Source: Entamoeba invadens IP1 (taxonomy: Eukaryota; Evosea; Mastigamoebida; Endamoebidae). Taken from it: a stretch of 64,000 nt of DNA. Numbering within the stretch: position 1 is the stretch's first letter; each line of letters opens with the position of its first letter. Of this stretch, positions 1 through 11,719 are shown one piece after another. The stretch lies in contig NW_004191847.1 of NCBI RefSeq assembly GCF_000330505.1, positions 34,834-98,833 of the forward strand, given 5' to 3'. The notes under the pieces are model-generated. The model was not told the origin of the DNA. It was given only the letters and a program-made list of their open reading frames with translations, and did no database searches. The translations under genes were made by a program, and so were the position numbers.

Positions 1-1434
1 CTATCATTTATATATAAATATATTATCATTTGTCAATTATTTCTAAAAATAAACACAAATTTAATCTATAAATAATTTGTTGAATTTAAAATAAAAATAC
101 ATTTCTGTGACTTATTTGTTGTGTTACTTATTTGTAATAATTAATAAAAACACTACTGTATAATAACAAATAGTGTTATTGTTTGTTTAATGTCATTTTG
201 TACAATAAAAATATGATATTTGTAATAGTAATGATAGGTCTGTGTTAGGGTACTAATTAATTGTTTTATTCTATTATTTAAGTATATTGAAATTAACAGA
301 ACACAATCAGTTTGTCGTGTTTGTTGATAGACAATTTTATATTTATTTCTTGACTTTTCAAATATCAGTTACTTTTGAATTTAAGTAAAAAAACAAAATA
401 TAAAAACTAATTAATATAATTATTTTAATATATACAATTATTATAAACAATAAAACAAAAAACCAAAAATCGCTGAGTGAACATATTGAAATTTACTAAC
501 ATATACTACCCAATTAAAACTACCACAACATAATAACATTGATATTTATTTTCATTAACAAAGCAATTAACAATAAAAATAATCCTTTTTGTTTAAACTT
601 AAAAAATATACACATATTTTTAAATTAAATAAAATATCAATAAATAGACTAAATACTAAAGAAAAAAAGACACAATGGCTATGTATTGACTATTTTTAAT
701 TGGTAGAATAGACAGCACAATTATATTAAATATTTTAATTTTTATTTTCTTAAAAAAATAAAACAAATTGTGTGAATTGAATACGATATTAAACCTCAAA
801 GAAATCAAAACATGGCATATAAAGATGCAAAGTTTATGTGTCACAACATTATATAAATAGTATATCGTTTCGTTTTTGATAAAAAATACGAAAAATAAAA
901 CAGAAAAAATAATTAATATTTAAAGCGAGAATTTAATAAACAAACATATCAAATTAAAAGAATGACAGCTGAAGATTATCTGACTGTTTCTCTTTATTAT
1001 GTTCACATGACCAAATGGAGTTTAACAATTCAAGTACATTATTATAAGCTTGAAAAAATTACCAATATATGCAAATATATTTTAACTATGAAAAGATATT
1101 ACGAAGAACAAATCAAAAATCAATGACACTTTCAATGTACCAAACATTCGAATGACAAATTAAACAGAACATGTTCAATATGGTAATAATAAGATAAAAC
1201 GTGTCGAATTTGTTATCTCTTTGAGATAACAACAAAAGATAATCAAATCACACATATACACAACATTGAAGGCGGAATTTGCAAATACGCAACAAAAAAT
1301 GATTAAAAATATTTTTTGCAATACACTATTATTATGAAATAGGCGCCTTCCTCCTTTAATCAGTAAAACATTGTTAGAATAAAAATAAAGGTTGTTTTTT
1401 TGTCAAACATTTAATATATTAATCATGTTGACTA
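1..1434. other. AT-rich intergenic DNA
   Basis: No gene is supported here. The one ATG-started short frame worth noting is 962-1126 (+), 54 codons, starting MTAEDYLTV and rich in Tyr, Lys and Ile. It matches no family I recognise and could be chance or a relic lying upstream of the decayed VPS13-like gene. Confidence 0.6.
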
Positions 1435-2655
1435 TTGGCATTTAACGATGGGCCGGCTCATAATAAGTCGGCAAATAATGTATATGAAAATATACATGAT
1501 TATTTCTACTATCAAAATTATTTTTATCACAACAAATCAAGTAAAATCGATCAAAAAACGAACTCTGTTTACTTTAAACAATCACGAACAAAATGGGAAA
1601 GGTTTAATATACATGTTTCCACAGTAACATTCTCGTTTAGAGCTTCAAATGTTGTTGCCGACTTTGTTGACAATAATAAAGATTATTTGTGTAACACTAG
1701 CTTTTTAAGTGTCAATGTTAATGTTCTAACAGATTCGAAGTACTCAAAAGTAGTGTGTGATGGAAGTATTCAAGTTGACTGTAACGCAATTAATGTGAAT
1801 GATGAAGTTTTTGTCTATCTATTAAAAACTACTTTACATTCTCTCTACGTTTCCACACAATTTATCTAAAATTAAACATCAGACACGTTCTTTTTCTCAT
1901 TCATCAATGTGTTAGTTTACCATTCACAATCTCCAAATAATATGGTTTATTGCACATATATATGACTTTTTCAAGTCAATTCCATTTCATTTGTTTTTTA
2001 CAACGACACCAAAAACCCAAAAGAATTCCTTCACTAAACTCAAAATTTTCTGAGTTCATCAAATTGTTTGTGTTACAATTAACTGTTCTTTCTATTTCAC
2101 TATATTTGCAACAAAATCGGTTGGTCTTCATTTTATAAATCAGCAACAGCATCTTTACGTGAACTCAGTTCTTCATTAAAAACATCAGATTTTCTTCAAT
2201 TGAGTTAAACATGAAAAATATCAAAAGTGACACAACATTAAAACAATTTTATATCGAATATTATTACAAACAAATCATAAATTAAGTTATTATCTTCTTC
2301 GTTTTTAGAAAAAAAATGAGTGCCACTGAAAGACATCTCAACTGGATGTCACGACTTCTTCTATGAGCTAGAACAGGATCTCATTATTTCCGCGAGTTTA
2401 TTATGGCATAGGATGGCAAGGAGTGTCAGATCTCGAGCCAAGAACACTACTCATGGTGCATTTTTCATTTCTGAGATGTCGAAGTCTTTTGTTGCTTTTT
2501 TAAATTTTGATCAGGCTTACATTGACAAGAAAAATGCAGACCACTGTGCGAAAACGACAGAAAAAGGAATGAGAAATGTGTTGAACTCGTTTTCAAGTGG
2601 AATTTTCAATGGTGTTGCTGGGTTAGTGTATCAGCCTGTTGTTGGTGCCCAGTAA
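1435..2655 (+). pseudogene. Decayed VPS13-family lipid-transfer protein, C-terminal third
   Basis: VPS13 proteins are very long bridge-type lipid transporters at membrane contact sites. Two blocks in different frames match their C-terminal third, in the family's order. Block 1 (about 1600-1860) has the beta-rich stretch ending in a SIQVDCN-like motif, equivalent to the family's SIQIDNQ. Block 2 (about 2320-2652) contains HDFFYELEQDL, then VRSRAKNTTHGAF, then FDQAYIDKK, and ends GIFNGVAGLVYQPVVGAQ. These correspond to the VPS13 segments DFFYEP, KSLVKNTVGG, LTFDxEYxKKR and GVTGxVTKPxxGA. There is no usable ATG, the frame changes several times, and stops follow block 2 although the same reading (YGVG, LFAGV) continues past them. 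Less than 15% of a normal VPS13 remains. The identification rests on motif order and is fairly strong; decay is certain. Confidence 0.7.
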
Positions 2656-3250
2656 TATGGTGTTGGTTAATTATTTGCTGGTGTCTGAAAATGAGTCATT
2701 AGTGCAATTGATTTAGAACCCAGGAGTGTTAATTAATTACAAAGTTGTGATGAAGTTGTACATCAAAAACGAGTATTTCTCACTGTAGTTGATAAGAAAC
2801 ACCAAATAAAACATGTACTCGGTTTATTACTTGTCACAAAGTACATGTGCTTGAGTTTTTTGAAGTAAAGCATTTCTACGTCAATCAAAACAACGACAAT
2901 AAAGACTTCAAATACCCATCACTTATAATTAACAGAACAGTTGATAAGCTTCAAGTCGTTTGTAAAGCAGTGAAGTATAACCATTTGCTTAGAGAAAAAG
3001 TTCACATTCCATTGAGCTTTTTGAAAAGATCTCATAATGTGATCAAATTTAATTAAATTCATCTTCACTTCGTTTATAACTGTATGATATTATAAACAGT
3101 CAAACAATAATTTGGAATGATTTATAACAAGAGTTTTTAATTAGACATCGTGTCGAAAAAAACTTATGCCTTTTATCGGGACAAGAACTACCGCACGAAT
3201 GTCCATTGCACCAGACTCATCTTTAACATTGACATTAAAAATAAATATGT
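2656..3250 (+). pseudogene. Decayed coding remnant downstream of the VPS13-like relic
   Basis: An open stretch at 2847-3056 encodes about 69 residues (core DKLQVVCKAVKYNHLL) but has no ATG start. A short reading near 3150-3265 (KKTYAFYRDKNYRTNVH) also looks protein-like. Both are on the same strand as the VPS13 relic, and base composition is slightly less AT-rich than the flanks. They may be the last exon-like part of that gene or another dead gene. I recognise no domain. Confidence 0.3.
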
Positions 3251-4458
3251 AAACAGTAACATGTGATTAAAAACAGAAAACTTCAAGGAAAAATATTTTT
3301 TTATTATTTTTTATTTTTCATATTAAAAATGCTTAAATTTAATAATAAACAAAATATTAAATCGATCAAATTAAATAAAAAATAACATTACCAAAACACC
3401 CAACATAGAAGGTGACAGTGAATATCAAGTTTGTATAAACAAAATGGTTATTTATAACACTAAAGTTGTTTTGGTATTTGTTTTGGGACTTGCCTTGGAA
3501 GTAACTATTTTATTTTACTTTGAAAATCGGTGTCGAACAATGTCATTACCAAAAATAATAACACTTTAATAATATATAACTGTTGAAAATCAAAAAGATA
3601 AGAAATGTATTAATTTAATAAACACATCGAGATAAGAAGTATTAAAATTTGTCTTGCTATTAATGTTTTATTTACAAATCGTATATATTTTTGAATGAAT
3701 AACACTCAACTATATTTTTCAAAGCAAAATAATATTACACAAGACAAAAATCATACAACAATCATATCATTTGAATCATTTTTAAAACAAATCATATTTT
3801 TTCGTATTGTTCGTTGTAAATTATTTATTTATTGATTATTATACATTAAAAGTTATTGTTTTCTTTTGGTTGTTTAATCTAAGTTTTAAATTACCTTTGA
3901 TAAAGTTGTGTTGTTTTTGAGACATTCCCAAACATGTACAAAAAACGCAATGTTTTTTAAAAAAAAAATATTTGAAAACAGTTATAATTTATAAAAGATG
4001 ATGACATGTCAACAAATAATACATATTTAAATCTTTTTCAATTATATTGTTGTGTGTTGGCAAGTTAACATATGAAAAAACAAAATAATTATTATTGCAC
4101 ATTTTAAATAAATAACAAAACATTACAAAACATTACTTAAGACCAACAGAAAATAGTCGTACAACAAGAAAATTGTTGTATACTCATGATTTTAGTATCA
4201 AACAAACCAAAAAATCGGGATTATTTTTCACATATAAAATATGACTAAACAATCAGGAATAAAAATTGGGGGTTGAAAAAATAAAAAACCAGAAATTATA
4301 CAAAATAATACTATAAAACAATGTGAACGACTATTTTCTGCTGTACCACAGTTTTCTGGTGCTTTTTATATTCAGTTTTGTTTTAATATATAAAAAACAT
4401 AAAAACACTTTATGAACAATAATATTCTACATAAATGTGTTACATTGAGTAATTAAAA
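3251..4458. other. AT-rich intergenic DNA
   Basis: I see no coding frame, tRNA or repeat boundary. Homopolymer A and T runs and simple AT-rich sequence dominate. Confidence 0.6.
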
Positions 4459-4528
4459 GTATTTGTGGTCTAAAAGCAAATTATCACTTTTCCAAAGTGT
4501 AGAACAAAGTTTTAGTACTGGCAAATGC
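4459..4528 (+). pseudogene. tRNA-Gly(UCC)-like relic
   Basis: The two ends pair as a seven-base acceptor stem (GTATTTG with CAAATGC, one G-T pair). A CACT/AGTG anticodon stem closes a seven-base loop TTTCCAA, which puts TCC at the anticodon. The T arm has lost the GGTTCGANTCC B box and does not form a clean stem. The first fifteen bases nearly match the relic at 7364, so the two probably share an origin. A working Pol III gene is unlikely. Confidence 0.5.
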
Positions 4529-6061
4529 ATACATATTTTTATAAATCCATCAACTTGTTGAAATAAATTTATATAACAAAAATATAAACAAATATATGTT
4601 TAAAGTGTTATGTTTTAATCAACAATTGTTAATTGTTATTTAACATCTCTTTAACAAACATAACTTAGCACTTTGAAGTGTTTAAATTGTATTAAAAAAT
4701 GATGAATTAAAGTTATAATCAAATAGATCATAATTCGACATGTAATAAAAAGATACATCATAACAATCTACATTAAAAATAAACATATTTTTATAATTTT
4801 AACATTATGGTCAAATATGAATATTATTATTATTTACAATATGTTTAATATAAAAACTTTAATAATATAGTACAACATCATATACAACTATTTAGAAACT
4901 AACCGTATTTGTATTAAGATAATACATATAACCAATTGTTTAGAACACGAAAAATTTAAAAATTGTTTTTGTGAGTCAAAACAAATTGTCGAATTAATGA
5001 TTTTATTATTTGACAAATTAATCCATGGTTATTAACAACTTGTATTTTTTAAAATTATACTATTGTTGTTTTATTGTATTAATTGTGCTGTTTAGGACAC
5101 AAAAAAATATGCATTAAAACATTTTAATATTTATATATAATGTTGTAAAATTTTATATAGCAAATAACATTTATAATTTTCAAATTATGGAAAAACATAT
5201 TTCCACAATAAATTAAAATGTTATAAATTTTAAGTTACAACGTTTATTAATTTAGTCATTATAATGCTAATTGTTAATTTATCAAAACGTATTAAAATTA
5301 TGTTTTTTGTTATATAATACAACTATTAATGAAAAATGAATACATTTAAACATTTATTAGTTTAAGAATTAAACATAAAAATTAAAGATTATTTCAAACC
5401 AGAAATTTCCAAAATCTCAATCCTAATTACCCAAGTCACAATTTTATTACCAAAATGTTAATCATCTCGTATAAATTCTTACGTTATAATACCTCATTTT
5501 CGGCAATAATGATAATAAAAATGATTGGTTCAAACATAAATTGTAATGACACATTTTTTGATTTTTTCAATTTTTAAATATTTTACCTAAAGACAGTCTG
5601 AAAACCTTATTTGTTTTATTACTTTATTTATCGATATTCATTGGTTGGTTTTTACAACTCAAAAATTACAAGCAAAAACAATAAATTTGATATTCAACAA
5701 TTTACAGAAAAAACAAAAAACAAGTTTTTTTACAACAAATAAAACGATTCATTAAGTACAAGACCTAAACAAAAAAAGATGTTAATCAATTCAAAAACAT
5801 GTTAACGAACACGCATAAAACAATAAAATATAACAATAAATCAAACTAATAAAACTGATAATATTAGAAAAAATAAAGAAAATAAGATGCGTTGTGAGTA
5901 TCAAAGAAAGAGAAAAATGTAATATCAAAAAGTTAAAGTATTTATAATGATAATAACAGAACTAATAACAACTAGTTAAAAATATTAATTTTATAACTTT
6001 AGTAATAGTAATGTAATAACTAGAAGTATCAATATAAATAGAATTGACATTTTAATAAGAA
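4529..6061. other. AT-rich intergenic DNA between tRNA relics
   Basis: No supported gene. The stretch is extremely AT-rich and lies between two tRNA-like sequences. No short tandem repeat array of the kind that flanks Entamoeba tRNA units is visible. Confidence 0.6.
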
Positions 6062-6133
6062 GCACTAAATGTCCTAATGAGCAGTTTTCTTCTTCCAAAC
6101 TAAAGATCCTGGGTTCGACTCCCAGTTAGTGCA
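6062..6133 (+). tRNA. tRNA-Gly(UCC)-like gene, anticodon arm irregular
   Basis: A perfect seven-base acceptor stem (GCACTAA with TTAGTGC) and a perfect five-base T stem (CTGGG with CCCAG) around TTCGACT are present. The T arm contains an exact B-box match, GGTTCGACTCC. A T6 run follows at once, as expected for Pol III termination. The loop CTTCCAA gives a TCC anticodon, but its stem (TTCTT/ACTAA) has two mismatches, and the D arm is weak and a base short. Either this is a decaying tRNA-Gly or the anticodon arm refolds as AGTTT/AAACT with a nine-base loop. It is the best preserved of the three tRNA-like sequences here. Confidence 0.5.
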
Positions 6134-6148
6134 TTTTTTGTTTTTTTT
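6134..6148 (+). terminator. T-run, Pol III terminator of the tRNA-Gly-like gene
   Basis: TTTTTT, one G, then T8, directly after the tRNA discriminator base. Confidence 0.45.
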
Positions 6149-6153
6149 ATTTT

Positions 6154-6212
6154 TTAAATTAATTATTAATTATTAATTATTAATTAATTATTAATAATTA
6201 ATATAAATTTAA
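6154..6212. repeat. TTAATTA-type microsatellite
   Basis: Repeating TTAATTATTAATTA units, fully A/T, just downstream of the tRNA-Gly-like gene. This is reminiscent of the short tandem repeats between Entamoeba tRNA genes, but it is only about 55 bp long. Confidence 0.6.
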
Positions 6213-6579
6213 TAATATTAATATTTTCAGACTTATTTTATTATAATCAATTTACTTATTTTTACAACACTACAATGAACACTTTTGGCATTCTTTTCAT
6301 TGTAAAGTACTTGTATTTATTATTGGTTTTTATTATTGTTGAGATGTTTTCTTTGAAAATTGGTGATGCGAGCAGACACACGCTTTATAAAAACAACCAT
6401 CAATCAATACAATTTTTTAAAATCAAAAACTCGCAATTATATTCTTTAGCCCAATAAGATTTTTAATTGCAAGTTTTTATATCATCTAAAAGTTATTTTC
6501 CTTGATAATTCTGTTGTTATTTAACTACTGATTTGTGAAAGAGAATCATCATAATGGAATCTAACTGAAATTAGTCACA

Positions 6580-7140
6580 ACCTTTGTACTTTCTATAATG
6601 CAATTACTCGAACCACAATTACGTTCCACACATTTTGTTAAATTCATTTCAAAGAACTTTTCAAAAAAAACTTGTCAACTTACCTTTACCAATTAATTGT
6701 GGAATGTCAAATGTACAATTTAATGCTAAACAACCATTTACTAACCAAGTTGTAATTCTAGACGTAAATAAAAGTACTATGCTGTCAAACTACTTGACAT
6801 GATTAATATGACTTTGAAATTTTGACAGCGTTTGCTACAGATTTCTTAAAAAAGCATGAAGACTTTACAACAAGAAAATCCGTTACAAATACCAGTGTTG
6901 CTTTAACAAATTATTTCACAGTTCGTTTTGAATCTTTTGCGGACACGGTAGACCTTTGACACAATCAGAAGAACAGCAACGCTCTAATCTTTGAGATGGA
7001 TATGGAGAAGTATAAGAATATGTTTGTGTACTAAAGTGGTTAAAGAAATTTATAGATTTTTTGTTAAGACTGGAGAGTTTGATTAGTATATTCTTTGCTT
7101 CAAGATAGAACTACGAATAAAGAGTATTAAAGTCATCAAG
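6580..7140 (+). pseudogene. Decayed coding stretch, unrecognised
   Basis: Two protein-like readings follow each other on the plus strand in different frames. Around 6689-6800 one reads INCGMSNVQFNAKQPFTNQV and on to DVNKSTMLS. Around 6829-7030 another reads DFLKKHEDFTTRKSV, then NYFTVRFESFADTVDL, a stop, then NALIFEMDMEKYKNMF. Base composition is milder than the flanks. No family is recognised, and no ATG or full frame survives. Confidence 0.35.
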
Positions 7141-7363
7141 ATGCCCCAATCAAACTTTTTTATTTTATTTTTCAACAAAAAATTTGACAAAAAAAATTTG
7201 GATGAGAATAAAACAAAGTTATTTTATTGTCTTTATATGTTTGAGTATGTTTTTAATACAATTAATGGAAGTTCTATACTATAAATAAAAATGTTATTTT
7301 TTTGTTAAAACAAACACCACATCATAAGTATTTAATTTAATATAATATAAAAAATAACAAGAA

Positions 7364-7434
7364 GCATTTGTGGTCTAAGGTCAGAATTCCATTCTTTCAA
7401 AGTGGAGATCCAGGTTCTATAACAGGAAAATGCA
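7364..7434 (+). pseudogene. tRNA-Glu(UUC)-like relic
   Basis: The ends GCATTT and AAATGC pair. The A-box-like TGGTCTAAGGTCAG is followed by an anticodon arm CCATT/AGTGG closing CTTTCAA, which gives TTC as in tRNA-Glu. The T arm is broken (GGTTCTATAAC instead of the B-box consensus). A T5 run follows. It shares its acceptor and D-arm start with the relic at 4459. Confidence 0.5.
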
Positions 7435-7844
7435 TTTTTACTTGTCAAACAAACAAGTTTATAAATATTATTATATTTGATATTAGATCAAACAAACATT
7501 GTCTATAATATATAATTTTCAGAATTAAAGAACAAAAGTTAAAAACAATCGAAAATAATTTATGTATTTTGCCAAGCTTTGTTAATTAGAACATCTAGAA
7601 TAAAATGATTGAATTAAGACATATGTTTAACCAAAGTGTTTAAATATGATAAATATCAACCAATTTATTTTAATCATTAAACCAGTTTTCATCACAACCA
7701 GGCGAATTAATTTTTGCCTCTTTTTGGTTATAAAAAACAAAGAGCTAATGTTAGTTTTTCCCATATAAACGTATTTTTTAAAAAAAAGACTTAAAAACGA
7801 AAAAACATTTGATAAAATAACACTTAATCATTTTTGGGCTTCGG

Positions 7845-8308
7845 CATTAACTGTGTAAATTTTGGTAAACACCCGGTTGTGTTCAATACTTTCAAAAGTT
7901 AAACAGCAATATAAACTTTGAACCCCAAATGATTCAACTGTGAATAGAATTTCGAAGAGACATGTATATAGTAGAAAACTATTATCCGAAATATTAATTA
8001 TGCCCTCGGGTATATCAATACATTTTATAAAATACGCAGTCGATAAAGCAAGAAGGTTGAATACTTTTATTGACTTAGTCCCTTACGCAAATTCAATTAT
8101 AGTCATGAAAAAACAATTCTTGACAGTTTCTCTATTTAACATGGTGAGTGACTTTGACATCAAGATTTTTTGGAGTTGTGTACACTTGGCAAATGCCTGC
8201 CAACCAATTTCAGTCACAGAGTTGAAATTTTTATTGTATTTAATGAAATATAACAATCAAAACAAATTTCTTCAATACTCTTCAAACCATATTCTAACAT
8301 TTTTTTGA
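7845..8308 (+). pseudogene. Decayed coding stretch, unrecognised
   Basis: One reading frame runs from about 7845 with two stops (TAA and TGA), then is open from 7940 to 8308. The open part includes IHFIKYAVDKARRLNTFIDL and FDIKIFWSCVHLANACQPIS. It has no convincing ATG, and the 122-residue open part starts at GTG. The mixture of Cys, Trp and charged residues looks protein-derived, but I cannot assign a family. It is on the same strand as the 6.6-7.1 kb relic and could belong to the same dead gene. Confidence 0.35.
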
Positions 8309-9015
8309 AAGAGACGTAAATTTAAAAAACATCTACTTATGAGTGACTCAACATTTTGTTGTGTATAAGCTAGTAATTGTAACAACATTTACATTTATTG
8401 ATAAAACTCAAAAAATGAAAAAAAAATAAAAAAGTTGTAAATATAATTTGTAAATTTGGGATATTATACAATTATGATCGATTTGTTTGTGTTTTTATTT
8501 AATATACATTTAAATATTAAATTTAAGTTTACTGATATTTGTTGTTAAAATTAAAGTTATTATACTTAAAAAATGAACTAATAAGTTATCAAAACATTGA
8601 ACATTTTAAATAAACTGGTGATTATCAAAAATAATATTATATTGACTTTTTAATTTATATTTTTTTTAATAAAATAACAACGTTTAATGTTGGATTCACA
8701 ATGAATGTTTTTGTTTGTATAATCGTTTTCTAAACGTTGTCTTTTCTCCAACATCTTTTCTTGGTCTTTATATGGTGATCATGGAATATATTGGGAATTT
8801 TTTTGAAAAGCTAGATAATCATTGTTTCAGTTTTTAACCGTTTTTATGAATTATTATTTAATTCCCGTTTTTTAATAAATTTGTTGTGTATATTTTTTAA
8901 AAGTGACAAAGTAAAAAAACTCTAGTTTTAAGACAAAGACTATTTTTTAAATAACTAAAATAATTTAAATCAATTAATATAATTAATTAATATGAGTTAT
9001 AAATGACCCATAAAA
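8309..9015. other. AT-rich intergenic DNA
   Basis: Nothing supported. This is the 3' flank of the TLD gene on the minus strand. Confidence 0.55.
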
Positions 9016-9889
9016 CTAAACGAGTTGGAACACAACGATTCTCTTTGGTGTAAATTGGACATTGTCAGTCAAATTTCCCGTTTCAGCAGTGTATGCAGAC
9101 TTGGTACATTTACTTCCCTCTTTTCCTTTTTTGTAAATTACAATATCACTGGTACCGTCATTTGGTCCAAATACAAATAGTTCATTATAAGAGTTACTAT
9201 ACAAATCAAAAGCTTTTGAACTCAGTCCGCTTTGAATTCCAAATTTTTTATTTTGTGACACCCCATCTCTTTTCAACGAAAACAGAAAAGCCGAAGACGA
9301 AGAAGTATAACCATTACTATTAATTATTTTGTCGTATACAACTACGCCAAATTTGTTGTTCTTATCATCTTCAATTAAAAAGAGCAAATTTTGCTGTTGA
9401 ATGACTTTTTCATTGAATGTGGAATTGTTGATAGACCATTCGTCTTTGTTGCTATCAAAAATGACAGAAGAAATATTCTTTCCAGTTAATAATTCAAGTC
9501 GTTTCTTTTCCTTATTAGTGATGTTATTTTTTTAAACATATTTAAATTTAGGTCTTTAAAATCTTTCAACTTTTTCTTCTGCACCAAAAATGCGTTTTCT
9601 TTGGATTTAAAATCTTCTTCTAATAATTTTATGTTGAGATCTATCAAATTGATATCGTCATCTTCTTTATTGTCGTCAAGTTTTTCTTGAAGCATTTGAA
9701 GATCGTTTATAATTTTGTTTTTTCTTTGGACTTTTTCATCAAGGAGGTCAAAAGCACTTTCAGCCAAACTGAGTCGCTCTTGGAGGGTCTTTGTTGCGTC
9801 GTCGACAAACGCTACATGTTTATCTATTTGAGAAAAAATGGTTTTGATGATGTGCAAAAGGTGATGATGTCGTTTGCGAGTTTTTCCAT
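9016..9889 (-). pseudogene. TLD-domain protein with N-terminal coiled coil, two frameshifts
   Basis: TLD proteins of Entamoeba combine an N-terminal helical region with a C-terminal TLD domain; their role is unknown. The ATG at 9889 gives MEKLANDIITFC, which aligns with MDSVLDKIIALC of the intact paralogue at 60952. The frame then changes in a T6 run near 9840 to a coiled-coil region (DATKTLQERLSLAES onward, Leu/Lys/Glu-rich). It changes again in an A7 run near 9525 into the TLD domain (LLTGKNISSVIFDS through KRIVVFQLV). All TLD landmarks are present, including the central FGVVVYDKI strand. Both lesions are in homopolymers, so this may be an intact gene with assembly errors of about 290 aa. 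Confidence 0.7.
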
Positions 9890-9914
9890 TTAGTGTTTAT
9901 AAGTTGTTTATTAA

Positions 9915-9922
9915 TTTAAATA
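9915..9922 (-). promoter_or_regulatory. TATTTAAA box upstream of the TLD gene
   Basis: On the minus strand this reads CTATTTAAATT, about 26 bp before the ATG at 9889. It matches the TATTTAAA core known from Entamoeba promoters; spacing fits the very short 5' UTRs of the genus. Confidence 0.4.
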
Positions 9923-10173
9923 GTAACTAATATATATTTATCTAGAATAGTAAAATTTACTAAATAACTTTAACATTATTTATGTAATTAAGTGTGTTAT
10001 TGTAATAGTTATAATAATAGTATACATATTAAATATCCCAAATTTGCTTTTTTACAAACTATATTCAAAACAAATACAATTTGTGACTGATTTAATTTAT
10101 AATTATGATACAATTATATTGTTTTAAATAACGACAAATTTTTTGAATAAATAATTAATACTGAAACCATGAC
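9923..10173. other. Short intergenic gap, minus-strand gene pair
   Basis: AT-rich spacer between the TLD gene and the 3' end of the SPRY gene; nothing else seen. Confidence 0.5.
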
Positions 10174-11115
10174 TTATTTTTGAATGTTTGATTCGATATT
10201 TTGTTCAGGTATATCATCAAAATCAAATTCAAACTTCTTGAGACCCCAATTGACATCAATCTCACCCATATCATCACATACAATTGATGGTCTAAACCTT
10301 CTTCTATCATATGACACAGCCAACAAGAAGTGCCCATTCTTTGTGAAAAATATCATTTTCTTATCAGCCAAATACCCACATCCCATGACATCTCCATTCT
10401 TAATTCTTTCAGTTATATTTTCTCCTGTTCCTTTCATGTTGTACATCTTCCCGTCATCCGAGTGCATTCCAACAGCGCCTTCTTTCCACCCAACACGATT
10501 TCTACATATTGGAAGATTCAAATTAGTTTCTGAAACGCCCATTGAGACTACCATAGAACGTCCAATATCTTTTGCCACAATTTCTTGTAAAGCGACTTCA
10601 AAGTAATAAATTGGAGTTCTTTCAAAAACGACTGATGTTTTGGTGTGCTTCACAAAAACGTGTTCTTTGCTGCGCCAATATCCAGTTGTGTGTATTGCCT
10701 CTTTGCCATTTGTCTTCTTTGTGAATGTGCTTTTTTGTTGTACAAACGACATTTCTGGCTCGACGTAGAATTGAAGTTTTTTAAATGTTTTCTGAAGCTT
10801 TTTGAGAAGCCTGGTAAGTGTAAATGTTGTGTGGTTCTCAATATCACAGGTGTTGGTGTGGAACATGTTGCTCAATGATTCAATAGCTTTGTCATCTGCG
10901 TTTTTGCTGAATGTTGTTTCTTTGTGATCAGAAGTATATTCACTTTGTTTTACAAGTGTAGATGGTGTATTTAATACAACAATTTTTAATTCGGCGACAT
11001 CTTTCTCAAGTGTGGATATGCGTTGGTCTCTCTTATAAAGTTCGTTTGAATAGAATGCCATACATTTTTGCACTTGTTGACTTAACTGGGATATCAAGTC
11101 ATTTGTTTCACTCAT
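10174..11115 (-). CDS. SPRY-domain protein
   Basis: This is a 313-residue protein. Residues about 5-50 form a short amphipathic coiled-coil region (LISQLSQQVQKCMAF and following heptads). Residues about 150-300 form a SPRY domain of the RanBPM/VSP type. Landmarks are YYFEVALQEI at the first strand, SMGVSE, RVGWKEGAVGMHSDDGKMYN, the long-loop GDVMGCGYL and the strand IFFTKNGHFL. SPRY domains bind partner proteins. With no signal peptide or membrane segment it should be cytosolic. Entamoeba encodes many SPRY proteins of this layout. The start ATG at 11115 is the first in frame. It is intact, unlike the neighbouring TLD gene. A second SPRY copy occurs at the end of the LRR gene at 31-33 kb. Confidence 0.85.
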   Translation of the reverse strand: MSETNDLISQLSQQVQKCMAFYSNELYKRDQRISTLEKDVAELKIVVLNTPSTLVKQSEYTSDHKETTFSKNADDKAIESLSNMFHTNTCDIENHTTFTLTRLLKKLQKTFKKLQFYVEPEMSFVQQKSTFTKKTNGKEAIHTTGYWRSKEHVFVKHTKTSVVFERTPIYYFEVALQEIVAKDIGRSMVVSMGVSETNLNLPICRNRVGWKEGAVGMHSDDGKMYNMKGTGENITERIKNGDVMGCGYLADKKMIFFTKNGHFLLAVSYDRRRFRPSIVCDDMGEIDVNWGLKKFEFDFDDIPEQNIESNIQK

Positions 11116-11719
11116 TGTTATATGGTTGTTATAAGATTATTATTGTTTAATAATAAATTATCTTATTAAACCATTTGAAATAAGAATTATTAATAATGTT
11201 TTGTGACGAAATTAGTCAAAATAACATATTGATGTTGAAAAATGAAAATCAAAACCGAATTAGTATTAATCAATCAACTTTTAATGATCTTTTATTTTAA
11301 AAACGATATTATTTGTAATTAAAATACAAACAGTATCAAGTCGGATTTGATTGATACCAAACATTACAACATTGTTAAAATTAAATACAAACTGAATAGA
11401 ATTCGTCTTTACAAACAAATAATTGTAATTATCGTATAGATTGTTATTATATATTGTAGTTTCAAAAGTCAAATCATCACTATGACAATGAACTGATTAA
11501 ATAGTATATATTAAAATTACAAATATATAATTAAAAAATATATCAAATATCTTTTTGGTCATCTATAACAAAAATTAGTGTTTCAAATAATAAAAGTTGT
11601 TTTTTTTATACTAAGCTTAAATGATATATTATGATAATAAAACAACATGATAATAACAATTTTGAGTTTTTTTTTCATAATCTTTATAAATATAAAAAAC
11701 GTTTTTTAAGTCATTAATA
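11116..11719. other. Intergenic, 5' flank of the SPRY gene
   Basis: AT-rich; no gene or repeat boundary seen. Confidence 0.5.

Noticed and set aside
6275..6457. 60-codon ATG frame (MNTFGILFIVKYLYLLLVFI)
   Set aside because: Hydrophobic, AT-driven composition and no homologue known to me; chance ORF is more likely.
10184..10606. Plus-strand open frame of 140 codons
   Set aside because: It is antisense to the intact SPRY gene, has no recognisable domain, and is a composition shadow.
11281..11472. Minus-strand 63-codon frame
   Set aside because: Asn/Ile/Phe-rich low-complexity reading, no start context or domain.
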